NCBI RefSeq assembly: GCF_030704535.1
Contig: NC_081822.1
Span: forward strand, 11,525,001-11,589,000
DNA from: Vitis vinifera
Lineage: Eukaryota; Streptophyta; Magnoliopsida; Vitales; Vitaceae
Direction: 5' to 3'
DNA length: 64,000 bases
Position 1 is the first letter of the stretch. The number at the start of each line of letters is the position of its first letter. The notes under the pieces were generated by a model. That model did not search any database. It was not told the origin of the DNA and saw only the letters and a program-made list of their open reading frames with translations. Shown here piece by piece: positions 23,578 through 35,005 of the stretch. A program made the position numbers and the translations under genes.

Positions 23578-26500
23578 ATGGGTGATATTGGTGGTGAGGA
23601 ACCAGGGCATTGGAACGCAAAGGGACAAGAGGAGAAGATTTTAGTCTCAGTGAGGTTGAGGCCTTTGGATGTCAAAGAAAATTCAAGGTACCATGTCTCA
23701 GATTGGGAATGCATCAATGTGAACACCATTATATACAAGAACAGCCTCAGCTTACCTGAACGATCCCAGTTTCCAACTGCCTATACCTTTGGTAAGAAAT
23801 TGCTTTCCTTTCATTTGGTATAATGCTTTCTCAGTTTATATATGATTTTAACTTCTCAGTTGATTGTGTTAGTTTATAAGTTAGCTTGGAGAAATAGAGG
23901 TTCCGTGGGGCCTGTCATGCTTTGGTTGTAGTTAGTATTTTTTTAAACCCAGTTCCTCCTTTGATGGTTCTGAGTATTTTTCTTGAATTTGATTTTAATT
24001 TTGTTTCCTTTTTGAGAACATTTTGAAATAGATCCATTTATTTAGAGCTCATAAACCAGAAAGGGGTGTTTCTGTATTGGAATTCAGGTTTTGAAGAAAC
24101 TTGTGAATGAATGTGTTAGGTGAGAAGTTGTTCATGTGCTGAGACTGAAACCTGGTGTACAGTACAAACCTGGACAGATCATGCCAGCGATGGTAGCTGG
24201 CATCTTACAATTCGAAGCAATTTTCCCAAATAACCATTTTTGTTATAACTCCAAGATTAGTGAGATGATTGTTTAGGTTTACTGAATAGTTAATTATTCT
24301 TTTCTTCCCTATTTATTCTTTTGGTCAATGGATTGATGATAGACAGAGTATTTGGACAAAACTGCTCGACAAGGGAAGTGTATGATGAAGGAGCCAAAGA
24401 AGTTGCTCTTTCAGTTGTCAATGGTATTAACTGTGAGTAATCTTCTTGTCCTTGTTTTCTATTTTTTGATATTCTATTACTACTTCAGCTTGTGGAATTT
24501 TTAATTGGTGAATTATTTCTCCAGCAAGCATTTTTGCATATGGGCAAACAAGTAGCGGAAAAACATACACCATGACTGGAATTACTGAATATGCAGTATC
24601 AGATATATATGACTACGTGGAGAGGGTAATTTACTTTCTTGACATCACTTTTTCAAAGTTTCATCTCTGGTTCTATATGTGTCTTGGATTTCTGCCTCTT
24701 TTAGTATAACATAAACTATTTTTCTTATGTTTAGCATAGAGATAGAGAATTTAAATTGAAGTTCTCTGCCATGGAGATCTACAATGAAGCTCTCAGAGAC
24801 CTACTCAGCTCAGATAGTGCTCCACTCAGACTTCTAGATGATCCAGAGGTGAATATTGTATTTGATGGAAGTGCATCTAAAGTTCAACTGGAGGAGGATA
24901 AACATTCCAAGATTCACTTTTGTTTATACTTTGACAGAGAGGGACTGTTGTTGACAAACTTACGGAGGAGACTCTGAGGGATAGGAACCATCTACAGGAG
25001 CTCCTTTCCATATGTGAAGGTAAGGGTACTTGAACTAGTCTGTATTTCAATGGAAAAAATGACACTAGATCCTCGTATGTGATTTTGCATTCTTGCAGCC
25101 CAAAGACAGATAGGGGAGACTGCCCTGAATGAAACAAGCTCCAGATCTCATCAAATTCTCCGATTGGTATGCCTGCCATTTAATGGAGCACCTATTTCCT
25201 ATATTATATTTGGGACCAGCTCTTAATTCCCCAATTTTCTTTCTTACCAAAATATGTTCACTGCAGACAATTGAAAGTTCTGCTCATAAATTTGTAGGAG
25301 CTGAGAACTCAAGCAGTCTTGCAGCTACTGTGGTATGAATTAATTGTTTTCCTTTATTAGTGACCAGTCAATAAGTATCTTTATAGATCTGGCGAAATTG
25401 TTCTTATTCTAAACTTATGTGAAAATGAAAGAGGAAAAAGTTGACATTGGGTTGTTTATGCAGAGTTTTGTTGATCTTGCGGGAAGTGAACGTGCTTCTC
25501 AGACATTATCAGAGGGTACAAGATTGAAAGAAGGTTGCCACATAAATCGCAGTTTACTAACCCTGGGAACTGTTATTCGCAAATTAAGGTTCATTATATT
25601 TTTTTTCTTTTATCATGTTACCTCTTTCAATCTGCATTGTATGCGATATCTGAAAATTTAGTAATGTTGGGTTGGACTAAGTAGCACCCAATATTCTATC
25701 TATATAAGTTCTATCAAATTCTATCATGTAGAAGACTTAAAATTTTCTAACTGAACTAAGAAAAACTAAGTTGAAGGACTTGTTTGATAGCTAAAAGATT
25801 GGTTTAAATGACTAGATGTTGCTAGCTTTGAGATTTTCCATGGCAGACTTTTTATTCTTTACTACTCATTTTGACCTTCCTACATTCTTTTGACGATTTT
25901 CATTTAATCGATCTTTTTGTTGATGAAAAATGATATATGGTGGTCCAAATGACTGAACTAGGGTAGAGCATCTCAATTTTCTATATGCTACTTGAAGCTT
26001 TGTCCTCCTAAATGGTCAGATTGGCTGGTTCAGTTTTATTCCGTTTCCACAATGTGGAAAATGCCTTTTGGTTTCATGCCTAGGTATCGTAAAATGCTGA
26101 TTGCCTCAAAAACTCCTCCATTTGATCCTGCTTGAACCTTGAGCCTGGTCATGTCATGCTCTAGGCCTGTAGCATCTTGAAGATCAAACATCATTTGGTT
26201 CAGTCACTTGTACTTCATTTTTCCTTTCAAATCCTCAATGGCGTCTTATTTCAGATCAGAATTTTACAGTGTCTCTATCTAACCTGACTTGACTGTCTTC
26301 TTTAGTTTGGGCTTGGTTTCCAGAGTAGAACCTTTTTCTTATTCCTTTCTAAAATATATAAAACCTTTTTCTTGTTTCCTTTCTAAAATGTCTCTTATTT
26401 TCTTTGTCTATTTTAGACATGATAATACCAACAATATCAATATAATATAATTATCTTTTAATTTTAAATTTATTGTTACAATTGGTTGCAGCAAAGGAAG

Positions 26501-29500
26501 AAATGTGCACATACCATATAGAGACTCTAAGCTGACACGCATTCTACAGAACTCCTTAGGAGGCAATGCTAGAACTGCCATCATTTGCACTATGAGCCCT
26601 GCACGCAGTCATATTGAGCAATCAAGAAACACTCTCTTGTTTGCAAGTTGTGCTAAAGAGGTGTCAACAAATGCGCATGTCAATGTAGTGATGTCAGATA
26701 AGATATTGGTAAAGCATTTGCAGAGAGAAATGGCTAGACTGGAGAGTGAGTTGAGAAGTTTAGAATTAAATCATGCTGCCAATGATTCTACCGCACTACT
26801 GAAGGAGAAAGAGCTTCTGATTGAAAAGGTGACAAAAATAATTTTCTTTTACTCAACTTCCAACACTACAAAATATGGTCATCACTTGTAAACAAAACTA
26901 GGTCATCTGGACCAATCATATTTTCTTGTGGCATAAAATCTTTTTGGCATTCAGAGCTAGGTTCAAGGGCTTTACCTCTGAGTTAACTTTGTGGCATCCA
27001 CTGGAAATTTTTTTTTTTTTCAGAATAGCTTGTGGATGCAAAAAAGGAATTCTACAAATATATAAAAGCAACTCTTATTATTTTCCTTTACTGCGCCTTG
27101 TGCATAGAGAGAAAACAGTATTTCTGGAAGTGTTCAAAGTGCCTTTGGAATTTAAAATCATTGGAATTTGTGATCGTTGAGATATTTCCTGCACCAGGTG
27201 AAATGAAAAGGTCCTTACAGAAAGATTCATGTGTCAGTCCAGCCCTTACTGATTCATAGGTCACTAATTCAATGAATTTTGTTGAATAATAGTTGTTTTG
27301 TGCCTACCTGATTGGCTTTTATTTTCTATGTGCCTGAGAATTGAGAACTGGTGTCATTTTACATGCACTTGCTCCAACATGTTGCAACCATACTTGAAGC
27401 TTAAGTCCATGCATGTATACTCAAGACATGGCGCCTTTTTCATTTCATGAATCCCAAGCAGAAAAAATTTTAATCTAGTGTTCACCTTGTTCCTCTCTCA
27501 TAAAGCAGATGGATAAAGAGATAAAGGATTTAACTCAACAACGCGATCTTGCTCACTCTCAAATTGAGGATTTGCTCAAATCAATTGGAGAAGATCAATC
27601 AAAACAATCGGTATTTAGAGTTGTTATCAACTAACAGTCTTGTCATTGAATTAAAGTGCATCTTGATATTTCATTCTGATTTTTGGTTCCTTGCTATTTT
27701 TAGATGGAATCTGATCAGATTTCAGAACACCAAGTGCAAAATACATGGTCAGATGAACCTTCAGCATCAGAATCATCAGATATGCCTAATTCCCATTGCC
27801 TGGATTTGGATCTCACAACATGCAGCTCATCTCAGTATTCTGACCACGACAATGGCCTTAATTCCAGAGGGGACAGCCTACAGCTTCCTGAGAATTCTGA
27901 AAACCACTTTCCATCTGATGATGCTTCTTCAATACTGTCAACGAATACTCCAATATTTGTTGGGCCCAATCCATGTCAGGGGTGGGAGAAGACCATTCAG
28001 GGACTGGATAGGAACACAGAAGATGATACTTCTTTACCTTGTCCAGAAGAGAAAGATGGAAAGTTAGCTTTGACGGTGGCTGGGGATACAGATGCGATAT
28101 CATCTCATGGTTCTTTGGAGCAAAAAATTCAGGACATGAAAAAGACCATTGAGAGCCTTTTCAGTATGTATCCTCTAGAACCATCTCTTTGTTTCACTGA
28201 GGCAGACAAGTCTAGCTCCAGAAGCTTGAGGTTGAATAGAAGCAGAAGTTGTAGATCAGTTATCATGACTATCCAATCTCCATTGTTTGATGAGGCAGAA
28301 CAGGGTGAGAGCATACTGCCAAATGGTTTAGACGAAGATTTCCCTGGAAGACCAGAAGGCTTCCTGCCAAAGCTTGCTGAAATGGAGTTTGGTGATGGCA
28401 TGAAAAAATTTTCCAGACAAGATTCTCGAACTTCTGTTAGAAGTGTTTCCATGGATGAAAAAGCACAGAATGTCAAGACATCGGGTGAATGGGATACCAA
28501 CAGTGCCCACGATTTTGTTGCAAAATTGAATGAAATGGCCGAAGTTCAGTCTGCAATGGAACTTGGTGATGATACGGTTAGAATGCAACTCACTCTCTCT
28601 CCCCACTTTTCATTTACATTTGATAGTCTTGGTTCTGGTGCAATCCATTTCTTTTTGGTCAGAATTTCTGTTTCTTATTTCTTCATAAGTACTATCATTT
28701 TTCACTTTGATATATCACTTGAACCATATCGACTACAAATTATGGCACACACGATATAGAAACAATGCATTTTAATTTTCACTTTTAGCATCTAATCTAT
28801 CATGCTCAAGATTATTGCAATAATGGTTTTGGTATGTAACTGGTGCACATCAAGATGGCTGATCTTCATCATATAATCAATCATGTTTACTCATCGTAGT
28901 CAACAATTCCAGCCATATAGGTCAGCCACATGAATCTTGATTTGCCACTCCACCATGTCTAGGGCTTACTTCTTTCAGTTCTTTGTTTAATCACAACTAG
29001 CTTGATATATACACATACTCAATTCCAAGAAAAATCTTGTGATGGACATCTTCATGAAATGATAGGAAAAGTAGGAGGGTGTTTGTTTTTTTGGCTTTTT
29101 GCTGAAAGTAATTTGTTTTTAGAATTTAGGTTGTTTGTTTTTCTATTTTTTTTATGACTTATTACAAATTTTTTATTAAATAGAAAAAACTAAAATATTT
29201 AGCTTTTTCTAAATAGAAAAAATAACATATTGATTTACTTTATAATACTTAATAGAAATAAAATACTATAAAAATAAATAATTTATTATTTAACATTATT
29301 AAGTATTAAAGTTTTATTTAGAATTAAGTGAAAGTAAAAAAACAAACACTATTTAAGCGTCTTTTTTTCTTTTTTAAGAGAAAGAAAATTTAGTAATTGG
29401 AATGCTCAGCCTTGCCTAGGCCTGACTCGCCATAACAGTTGTGTATGGTGGGTAATGAAAGTTTTGTTTGGAAAGTGTTTTCGACAATAGTTCTAATAAA

Positions 29501-30670
29501 TAATTTTTAAGAATGATTTAGATGTTTTATAAAATAAAAGTTTATTTTAGAACCTAAAATTTTCTTAATCTATTTTTTATGTTTTAAAAATAATTTTTAT
29601 ATGTAATATTTTATTTTTAATGATTTTTTATTTTTATATAATTTTTTTTAATTAAAACAATTAATAAGAACATCCTATTTTCCTTTTTTTAGAAAAAGAA
29701 GAGATTTTATTTTTTATGATTGGCAAACGAGTTGTGTCTTTTTTTCATAGAAAACTGTTTTAAGCAACAATTACCAAACTGACCCAGGAACTACTCCACG
29801 AGGAAGGGGCAGTTGGGGTCGAAGGCCTGTGATATCTAGATTGAAAACATTGGCAACCTGGCTAGCATAGCTTCTTTTAGGAATATTTTTGGTCAATATC
29901 GTTTGTTTTACAATGGAATGGTTGTGTTTGGTAGGTCATGGAGACGACACCAGATGCTGACGACACTGCAGGGAAAAATAAAGTTGACCGGGATACTAAG
30001 CAGAATGCTTCTAAATCTTTAAGTTGGGCCTTAGAATTTAAAAGGCAACAGAGAGAGATAATTGCACTTTGGGATTCATGCAATGTACCTTTGGTTCATA
30101 GAACCTATTTCTTCCTGCTCTTCAAGGGTAATAAATTGGACTCTGTTTACATGGAGGTAGAGCTAAGAAGGTTGTATTTTCTTAAGGAGTCATTTTCTCA
30201 TGGAAGTGGAGCTGTGAAAGATGACCAACCTCTCACTCTGGCTTCAAGGTATTAATGTATTATCATCTTCTATACCCCCAGAGTTTTCATTGCACAATAT
30301 TCTTCTGTTAATATTATTAGTCATACATTTCTTGGATGACAGCAAGAGGGCTCTGAATCGCGAGAGGGAGATGTTGATCAAGCAAGTGCAGAAGCGGTTC
30401 TCCCGAAAGGAGATGGAGACGATTTACCAGAAGTGGGGTATCGATTTGGACTCAAAGCAGAGGAAGTTACAATTGGTACGACGTATTTGGAGTGACATCA
30501 GAGACATGAACCACATTAGGGAGAGTGCTGCCCTTGTTGCTAAGTTAGTTGGGTTCATAGTGCCAAGTGAGGCGCCCCAGGAGATTTTTGGACTCAGCTT
30601 CTCACCTAAACCCATGACCCGGAGGTCCTACAGCTGGAGAAGCAACGTGTCTTCTTTGTCAGGAGTTTGA
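23578..30670 (+). CDS. KIN-7 (NACK/CENP-E-like) kinesin
   Basis: Thirteen coding exons join in phase to 937 residues: 23578-23791, 24343-24432, 24525-24625, 24735-24848, 24938-25019, 25099-25166, 25267-25332, 25464-25588, 26492-26828, 27509-27610, 27704-28576, 29935-30248 and 30343-30670. The N-terminal motor (about residues 19-345) has P-loop GQTSSGKT (108-115), switch I NETSSRSH (211-218) and switch II DLAGSE (249-254), so it should be an active plus-end microtubule motor. A coiled-coil segment follows, then a Ser/Asp-rich middle, then the plant-specific NACK_C region (DUF3490, about 765-928: [20 protein letters not shown] to [15 protein letters not shown]). Family members act in the phragmoplast during cytokinesis or in other microtubule functions. 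The closest Arabidopsis gene from memory is AT4G24170. The start GDIGGEE...[13 protein letters not shown] is typical of the clade. A leader intron (about 23160-23458) is possible. Confidence 0.92.
29077..29352. mobile_element. Probable MITE in kinesin intron 11
   Basis: The segment starts GTGTTTGTTTTTTTGGC and ends with the imperfect inverse, AAAAAAACAAACACT, about 275 bases apart, with an AT-rich interior. That is the form of a small inverted-repeat transposon. No convincing target duplication was found. A second, weaker candidate follows in the same intron at about 29460-29785 (GTTTGGAAAGTG ... TTACCAAACTGACC). Confidence 0.45.
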
Positions 30671-31453
30671 AGGAGTTAAGACAGCCAAGAGTTTTAACCC
30701 ACGCAAAATTTACATTCTTTTGTCTGACTGACTGCCACTTTTGATTTCTAATTCTTGATTTCAAACAGAAATGCACGTAATCCCACGCTGGTCACGAATT
30801 AAACTTGGCCCTTGTTGCTTACCTGCCATGTATTTATCCATCCAGGCATTACTTGCGCTATAACACGCTATCCTGAAATAATATAGAAACCTTGGTGTTC
30901 TTCTCTCTCTCGTCTTCTCATAGCTTTTTGGCCTAAAGACGTTGGACTATTAATTGACATCTGCATATAATTTCTTGTAAATTATGATAGGGTGTGGAAT
31001 GTGGATGGACTATGGAGAGCGGATCGCATTCCTAAGCTAGCTATTACTATTGGATGAAGCAAGGAGATTGTATTAAATGCCTTTTCTTTTACACATGAAA
31101 ATTATATTTTATTTGTATAGTTAATTACTTAACTATATTAAAATATATAAAGTATATAGATATAGCTGTCAAGTTGCATGGGTTACTTTCCAGCCGGTTA
31201 CTGAGGAGGTGGGCGGTGATAGTGACAGTGAGGTGAGAGTATGAAGACCCCTGTGCGGGGGTCAATGATGTAGAGAGGAAGCGAAGCCACAGGGTCACAT
31301 GAGGGGGGTTTTAAAAAGGGCGTAGAGAGGAGGAAAGGACCAAAAGAGAGAGTGAAAGTTTATTAAAGTTAATAAAAGATCTGGGCCTTTTTGGGGAACA
31401 GGGAAGACAGAGGAAGAGAGAAGAAAACACAAACAACAGTTGGGGCAAAGCAT
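30671..31453. other. Kinesin 3' UTR and promoter of the receptor kinase gene
   Basis: The first part is the kinesin 3' UTR. A TATA-like AGTATATAGATATAG lies near 31153 and a purine-rich stretch (GAGGAAAGGACC) near 31330, before the pyrimidine-rich leader of the receptor kinase gene. The transcription start cannot be placed from sequence alone. Confidence 0.4.
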
Positions 31454-31546
31454 ATGGCGACGCTTCTGTCAACTCCTCTTTCCAGGCCAACCCTGCTACC
31501 ACCATACGCTCCCCAAGTACACTTCCAAAACTCCACCCCACCATAA
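31454..31546 (+). other. Possible upstream ORF in the receptor kinase leader
   Basis: A 30-codon frame (MATLLSTPLSRPTLLPPYAP...) ends 75 bases before the main start at 31622. If transcription begins upstream of 31454, ribosomes would meet this ATG first and translation of the kinase could be reduced. It is not in frame with the main protein. Whether it lies in the mRNA is not known. Confidence 0.35.
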
Positions 31547-31621
31547 TTTTCATAATCCAAGGCCACCACCTTAACCTTAACACTACACCCACCACCACCA
31601 CCATCTCCACCACCTTCTGCA

Positions 31622-34600
31622 ATGCTAACGGCTATTTTTCTCTACCTCTCCTTGCTTCTCTTCGCCCCAACGCTGACCTGCGCCCAGCGGAGCGCCGATG
31701 CCTTGTCTGAAATCAAAGCCTTGACGGCCTTCAAACTCAATCTACACGATCCGCTAGGCGCATTGGACGGCTGGAACTCGTCGACCCCTTCCGCTCCCTG
31801 TGACTGGCGGGGCATTCTCTGTTACAATGGCCGAGTTTGGGAACTTCGCTTACCTCGTCTCCAACTCGGTGGCCGACTCACTGACCAACTCTCTAACCTT
31901 CGCCAACTTCGCAAGTTAAGTCTTCACTCTAACGCCTTTAACGGCTCTGTTCCTCTTTCTCTCTCCCAGTGCTCTCTTCTACGCGCCGTTTATTTACATT
32001 ACAACTCATTTTCCGGTGGTCTCCCGCCGGCTCTCACCAACCTCACCAACCTTCAAGTGCTCAATGTTGCCCACAACTTTCTCTCTGGTGGAATCCCCGG
32101 GAACCTCCCGAGGAATCTCCGCTATCTCGACCTTTCTTCAAACGCCTTCTCCGGCAATATTCCAGCTAACTTTTCTGTGGCTTCTTCGCTTCAGCTCATC
32201 AACCTTTCGTTCAACCAGTTCTCCGGTGGGGTTCCGGCTAGCATCGGAGAGCTTCAACAGCTTCAGTATCTGTGGTTGGACTCGAACCAGTTGTATGGAA
32301 CCATCCCTTCTGCGATATCCAACTGTTCATCACTCCTACATTTGAGTGCCGAAGACAATGCGCTCAAGGGTCTGATTCCGGCAACGCTCGGAGCGATTCC
32401 GAAACTTCGAGTGCTTTCGCTTTCCCGCAATGAACTCTCTGGTTCGGTCCCTGCATCTATGTTCTGCAACGTCTCGGCCAATCCTCCCACGCTAGTGATC
32501 GTACAGTTGGGGTTTAATGCCTTCACGGGCATTTTTAAGCCGCAAAACGCAACTTTTTTCAGCGTTTTGGAGGTTTTGGACCTTCAAGAGAATCACATTC
32601 ATGGTGTGTTCCCATCTTGGTTGACAGAAGTATCCACGCTAAGAATTCTAGATCTTTCTGGAAACTTCTTCTCTGGTGTTCTACCCATTGAAATCGGAAA
32701 TCTCCTGAGACTGGAGGAGTTGAGAGTTGCTAATAATTCGCTACAGGGTGAGGTTCCTCGTGAGATTCAGAAATGCAGTTTGTTACAGGTTCTTGATCTG
32801 GAAGGAAATCGATTTTCAGGTCAACTTCCTCCATTTTTGGGCGCATTAACGAGCTTGAAGACGTTATCTCTAGGGAGAAACCATTTCTCAGGTTCCATTC
32901 CAGCAAGTTTTCGGAACCTCTCACAGTTGGAAGTATTGAATCTGAGCGAAAATAACTTGATTGGGGACGTACTCGAAGAGCTATTGCTTCTTAGCAATTT
33001 GAGTATCTTAAACCTAAGCTTCAACAAATTTTATGGGGAAGTATGGTCAAATATCGGGGACTTGAGTAGCTTGCAGGAGTTGAACATGAGCGGTTGTGGC
33101 TTTTCAGGAAGACTTCCTAAGAGCATTGGAAGTTTGATGAAACTTGCTACTTTGGATTTGAGTAAGCAAAATATGTCTGGTGAATTGCCTTTAGAGATTT
33201 TTGGGTTGCCAAATTTGCAAGTTGTTGCTCTTCAAGAGAATCTGTTTTCTGGGGATGTTCCCGAAGGCTTCAGCAGTTTACTTAGTATGCGCTATCTGAA
33301 TCTATCCTCTAATGCCTTTTCCGGCGAGGTTCCGGCTACCTTTGGATTTCTTCAGTCCTTAGTTGTTCTCTCATTGTCTCAAAATCATGTTTCCAGTGTA
33401 ATTCCATCAGAGCTTGGTAATTGTTCTGATCTGGAAGCACTTGAGCTCCGGTCCAATCGATTGAGCGGTGAAATCCCCGGTGAACTCTCTCGTCTATCCC
33501 ATTTGAAGGAACTCGATCTGGGTCAGAATAATTTGACAGGTGAAATCCCAGAAGATATATCTAAGTGCTCCTCTATGACTTCCCTGCTGCTGGATGCCAA
33601 TCATCTTTCAGGCCCCATACCGGATTCGTTGTCTAAATTATCAAATCTAACAATGCTGAATCTGTCTTCAAACAGATTCAGTGGAGTCATTCCAGTGAAC
33701 TTTTCAGGCATCTCTACCTTGAAATACTTGAACCTTTCACAGAACAACCTGGAAGGAGAAATTCCTAAAATGCTGGGTTCTCAATTTACAGATCCTTCAG
33801 TTTTTGCAATGAATCCAAAGTTATGCGGAAAGCCATTGAAAGAGGAATGCGAGGGCGTGACCAAGAGAAAAAGGAGGAAACTGATTCTTTTAGTTTGTGT
33901 GGCTGTTGGTGGAGCCACCCTTCTGGCATTGTGTTGTTGTGGCTATATTTTCAGTCTATTGCGTTGGCGTAAGAAACTTAGAGAAGGGGCAGCCGGGGAG
34001 AAGAAGCGGAGCCCAGCCCCAAGCTCTGGAGGAGAAAGAGGCCGTGGGAGCGGTGAAAATGGAGGGCCAAAACTCGTTATGTTCAACAACAAAATAACCT
34101 ACGCGGAAACATTAGAGGCAACCAGACAATTTGACGAGGAAAATGTCTTGAGCAGGGGAAGATATGGACTTGTATTCAAGGCCTCTTTCCAAGATGGCAT
34201 GGTCCTATCAATCCGCCGCCTTCCAGATGGGTCCATCGAAGAGAACACCTTCCGTAAAGAAGCAGAATCACTGGGCAAAGTGAAGCACAGAAACCTAACA
34301 GTCCTACGCGGCTACTATGCAGGACCACCGGACGTCAGGCTCCTCGTTTACGACTACATGCCTAATGGAAATCTGGCCACCCTGCTCCAGGAAGCCTCTC
34401 ACCAAGATGGGCACGTCCTCAATTGGCCAATGCGCCATCTGATTGCACTTGGCATTGCCCGTGGCCTATCCTTCCTCCACTCAGTTTCAATGGTTCATGG
34501 AGATGTGAAGCCACAAAACGTCCTCTTTGATGCGGATTTCGAAGCCCATCTCTCTGATTTCGGGTTAGACCGATTAACCATACCAACCCCGGCTGAACCT

Positions 34601-35005
34601 TCCTCCTCCACAACCCCAATTGGGTCACTAGGCTATGTTTCACCGGAGGCGGCATTGACCGGAGAAGCTGACGTGTACAGTTTCGGAATCGTATTGCTAG
34701 AGATATTGACAGGTAGGAAACCAGTGATGTTCACACAAGACGAAGACATTGTAAAATGGGTGAAAAAACAGTTACAAAGAGGTCAAATTTCAGAATTACT
34801 GGAACCGGGGTTGCTGGAAATCGACCCGGAGTCATCTGAATGGGAAGAATTCTTATTGGGGGTGAAAGTTGGGTTGCTATGCACAGCACCCGACCCGCTT
34901 GATAGACCCTCCATGTCAGACATCGTATTCATGCTTGAAGGTTGCCGGGTCGGACCAGATATTCCATCCTCAGCTGATCCAACCTCCCTCCCCTCCCCCG
35001 TGTGA
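31622..35005 (+). CDS. LRR receptor-like kinase, MUSTACHES/AT4G36180 group
   Basis: One exon encodes 1127 residues. A signal peptide (about 1-21, ending TCAQ) is followed by a plant LRR N-cap (ALTAFKLNLHDPLGALDGWN...CDWRGILC). About two dozen plant-type LRRs (LxxLxLxxNxxSGxIP) follow to about residue 715, then a transmembrane helix at about 752-778. A basic juxtamembrane segment leads into a kinase domain (about 840-1110). DFG is present (D979). The catalytic loop reads HGDVKPQN (959-966), a non-RD form, and the usual ATP-anchoring Lys is Arg (SIRRLPDG, R865). The first Gly of the Gly-rich loop is also changed (SRGRYG). AT4G36180 and AT1G75640 (MUSTACHES), as I recall them, share the GYYAGPPDxRLLVYDYMPNG and ELLEPGLLExDPESSEWEEF stretches. 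MUSTACHES acts in stomatal symmetry; a similar role here is inference. It sits between the kinesin and hydrolase genes. Confidence 0.92.
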   Translation: MLTAIFLYLSLLLFAPTLTCAQRSADALSEIKALTAFKLNLHDPLGALDGWNSSTPSAPCDWRGILCYNGRVWELRLPRLQLGGRLTDQLSNLRQLRKLSLHSNAFNGSVPLSLSQCSLLRAVYLHYNSFSGGLPPALTNLTNLQVLNVAHNFLSGGIPGNLPRNLRYLDLSSNAFSGNIPANFSVASSLQLINLSFNQFSGGVPASIGELQQLQYLWLDSNQLYGTIPSAISNCSSLLHLSAEDNALKGLIPATLGAIPKLRVLSLSRNELSGSVPASMFCNVSANPPTLVIVQLGFNAFTGIFKPQNATFFSVLEVLDLQENHIHGVFPSWLTEVSTLRILDLSGNFFSGVLPIEIGNLLRLEELRVANNSLQGEVPREIQKCSLLQVLDLEGNRFSGQLPPFLGALTSLKTLSLGRNHFSGSIPASFRNLSQLEVLNLSENNLIGDVLEELLLLSNLSILNLSFNKFYGEVWSNIGDLSSLQELNMSGCGFSGRLPKSIGSLMKLATLDLSKQNMSGELPLEIFGLPNLQVVALQENLFSGDVPEGFSSLLSMRYLNLSSNAFSGEVPATFGFLQSLVVLSLSQNHVSSVIPSELGNCSDLEALELRSNRLSGEIPGELSRLSHLKELDLGQNNLTGEIPEDISKCSSMTSLLLDANHLSGPIPDSLSKLSNLTMLNLSSNRFSGVIPVNFSGISTLKYLNLSQNNLEGEIPKMLGSQFTDPSVFAMNPKLCGKPLKEECEGVTKRKRRKLILLVCVAVGGATLLALCCCGYIFSLLRWRKKLREGAAGEKKRSPAPSSGGERGRGSGENGGPKLVMFNNKITYAETLEATRQFDEENVLSRGRYGLVFKASFQDGMVLSIRRLPDGSIEENTFRKEAESLGKVKHRNLTVLRGYYAGPPDVRLLVYDYMPNGNLATLLQEASHQDGHVLNWPMRHLIALGIARGLSFLHSVSMVHGDVKPQNVLFDADFEAHLSDFGLDRLTIPTPAEPSSSTTPIGSLGYVSPEAALTGEADVYSFGIVLLEILTGRKPVMFTQDEDIVKWVKKQLQRGQISELLEPGLLEIDPESSEWEEFLLGVKVGLLCTAPDPLDRPSMSDIVFMLEGCRVGPDIPSSADPTSLPSPV

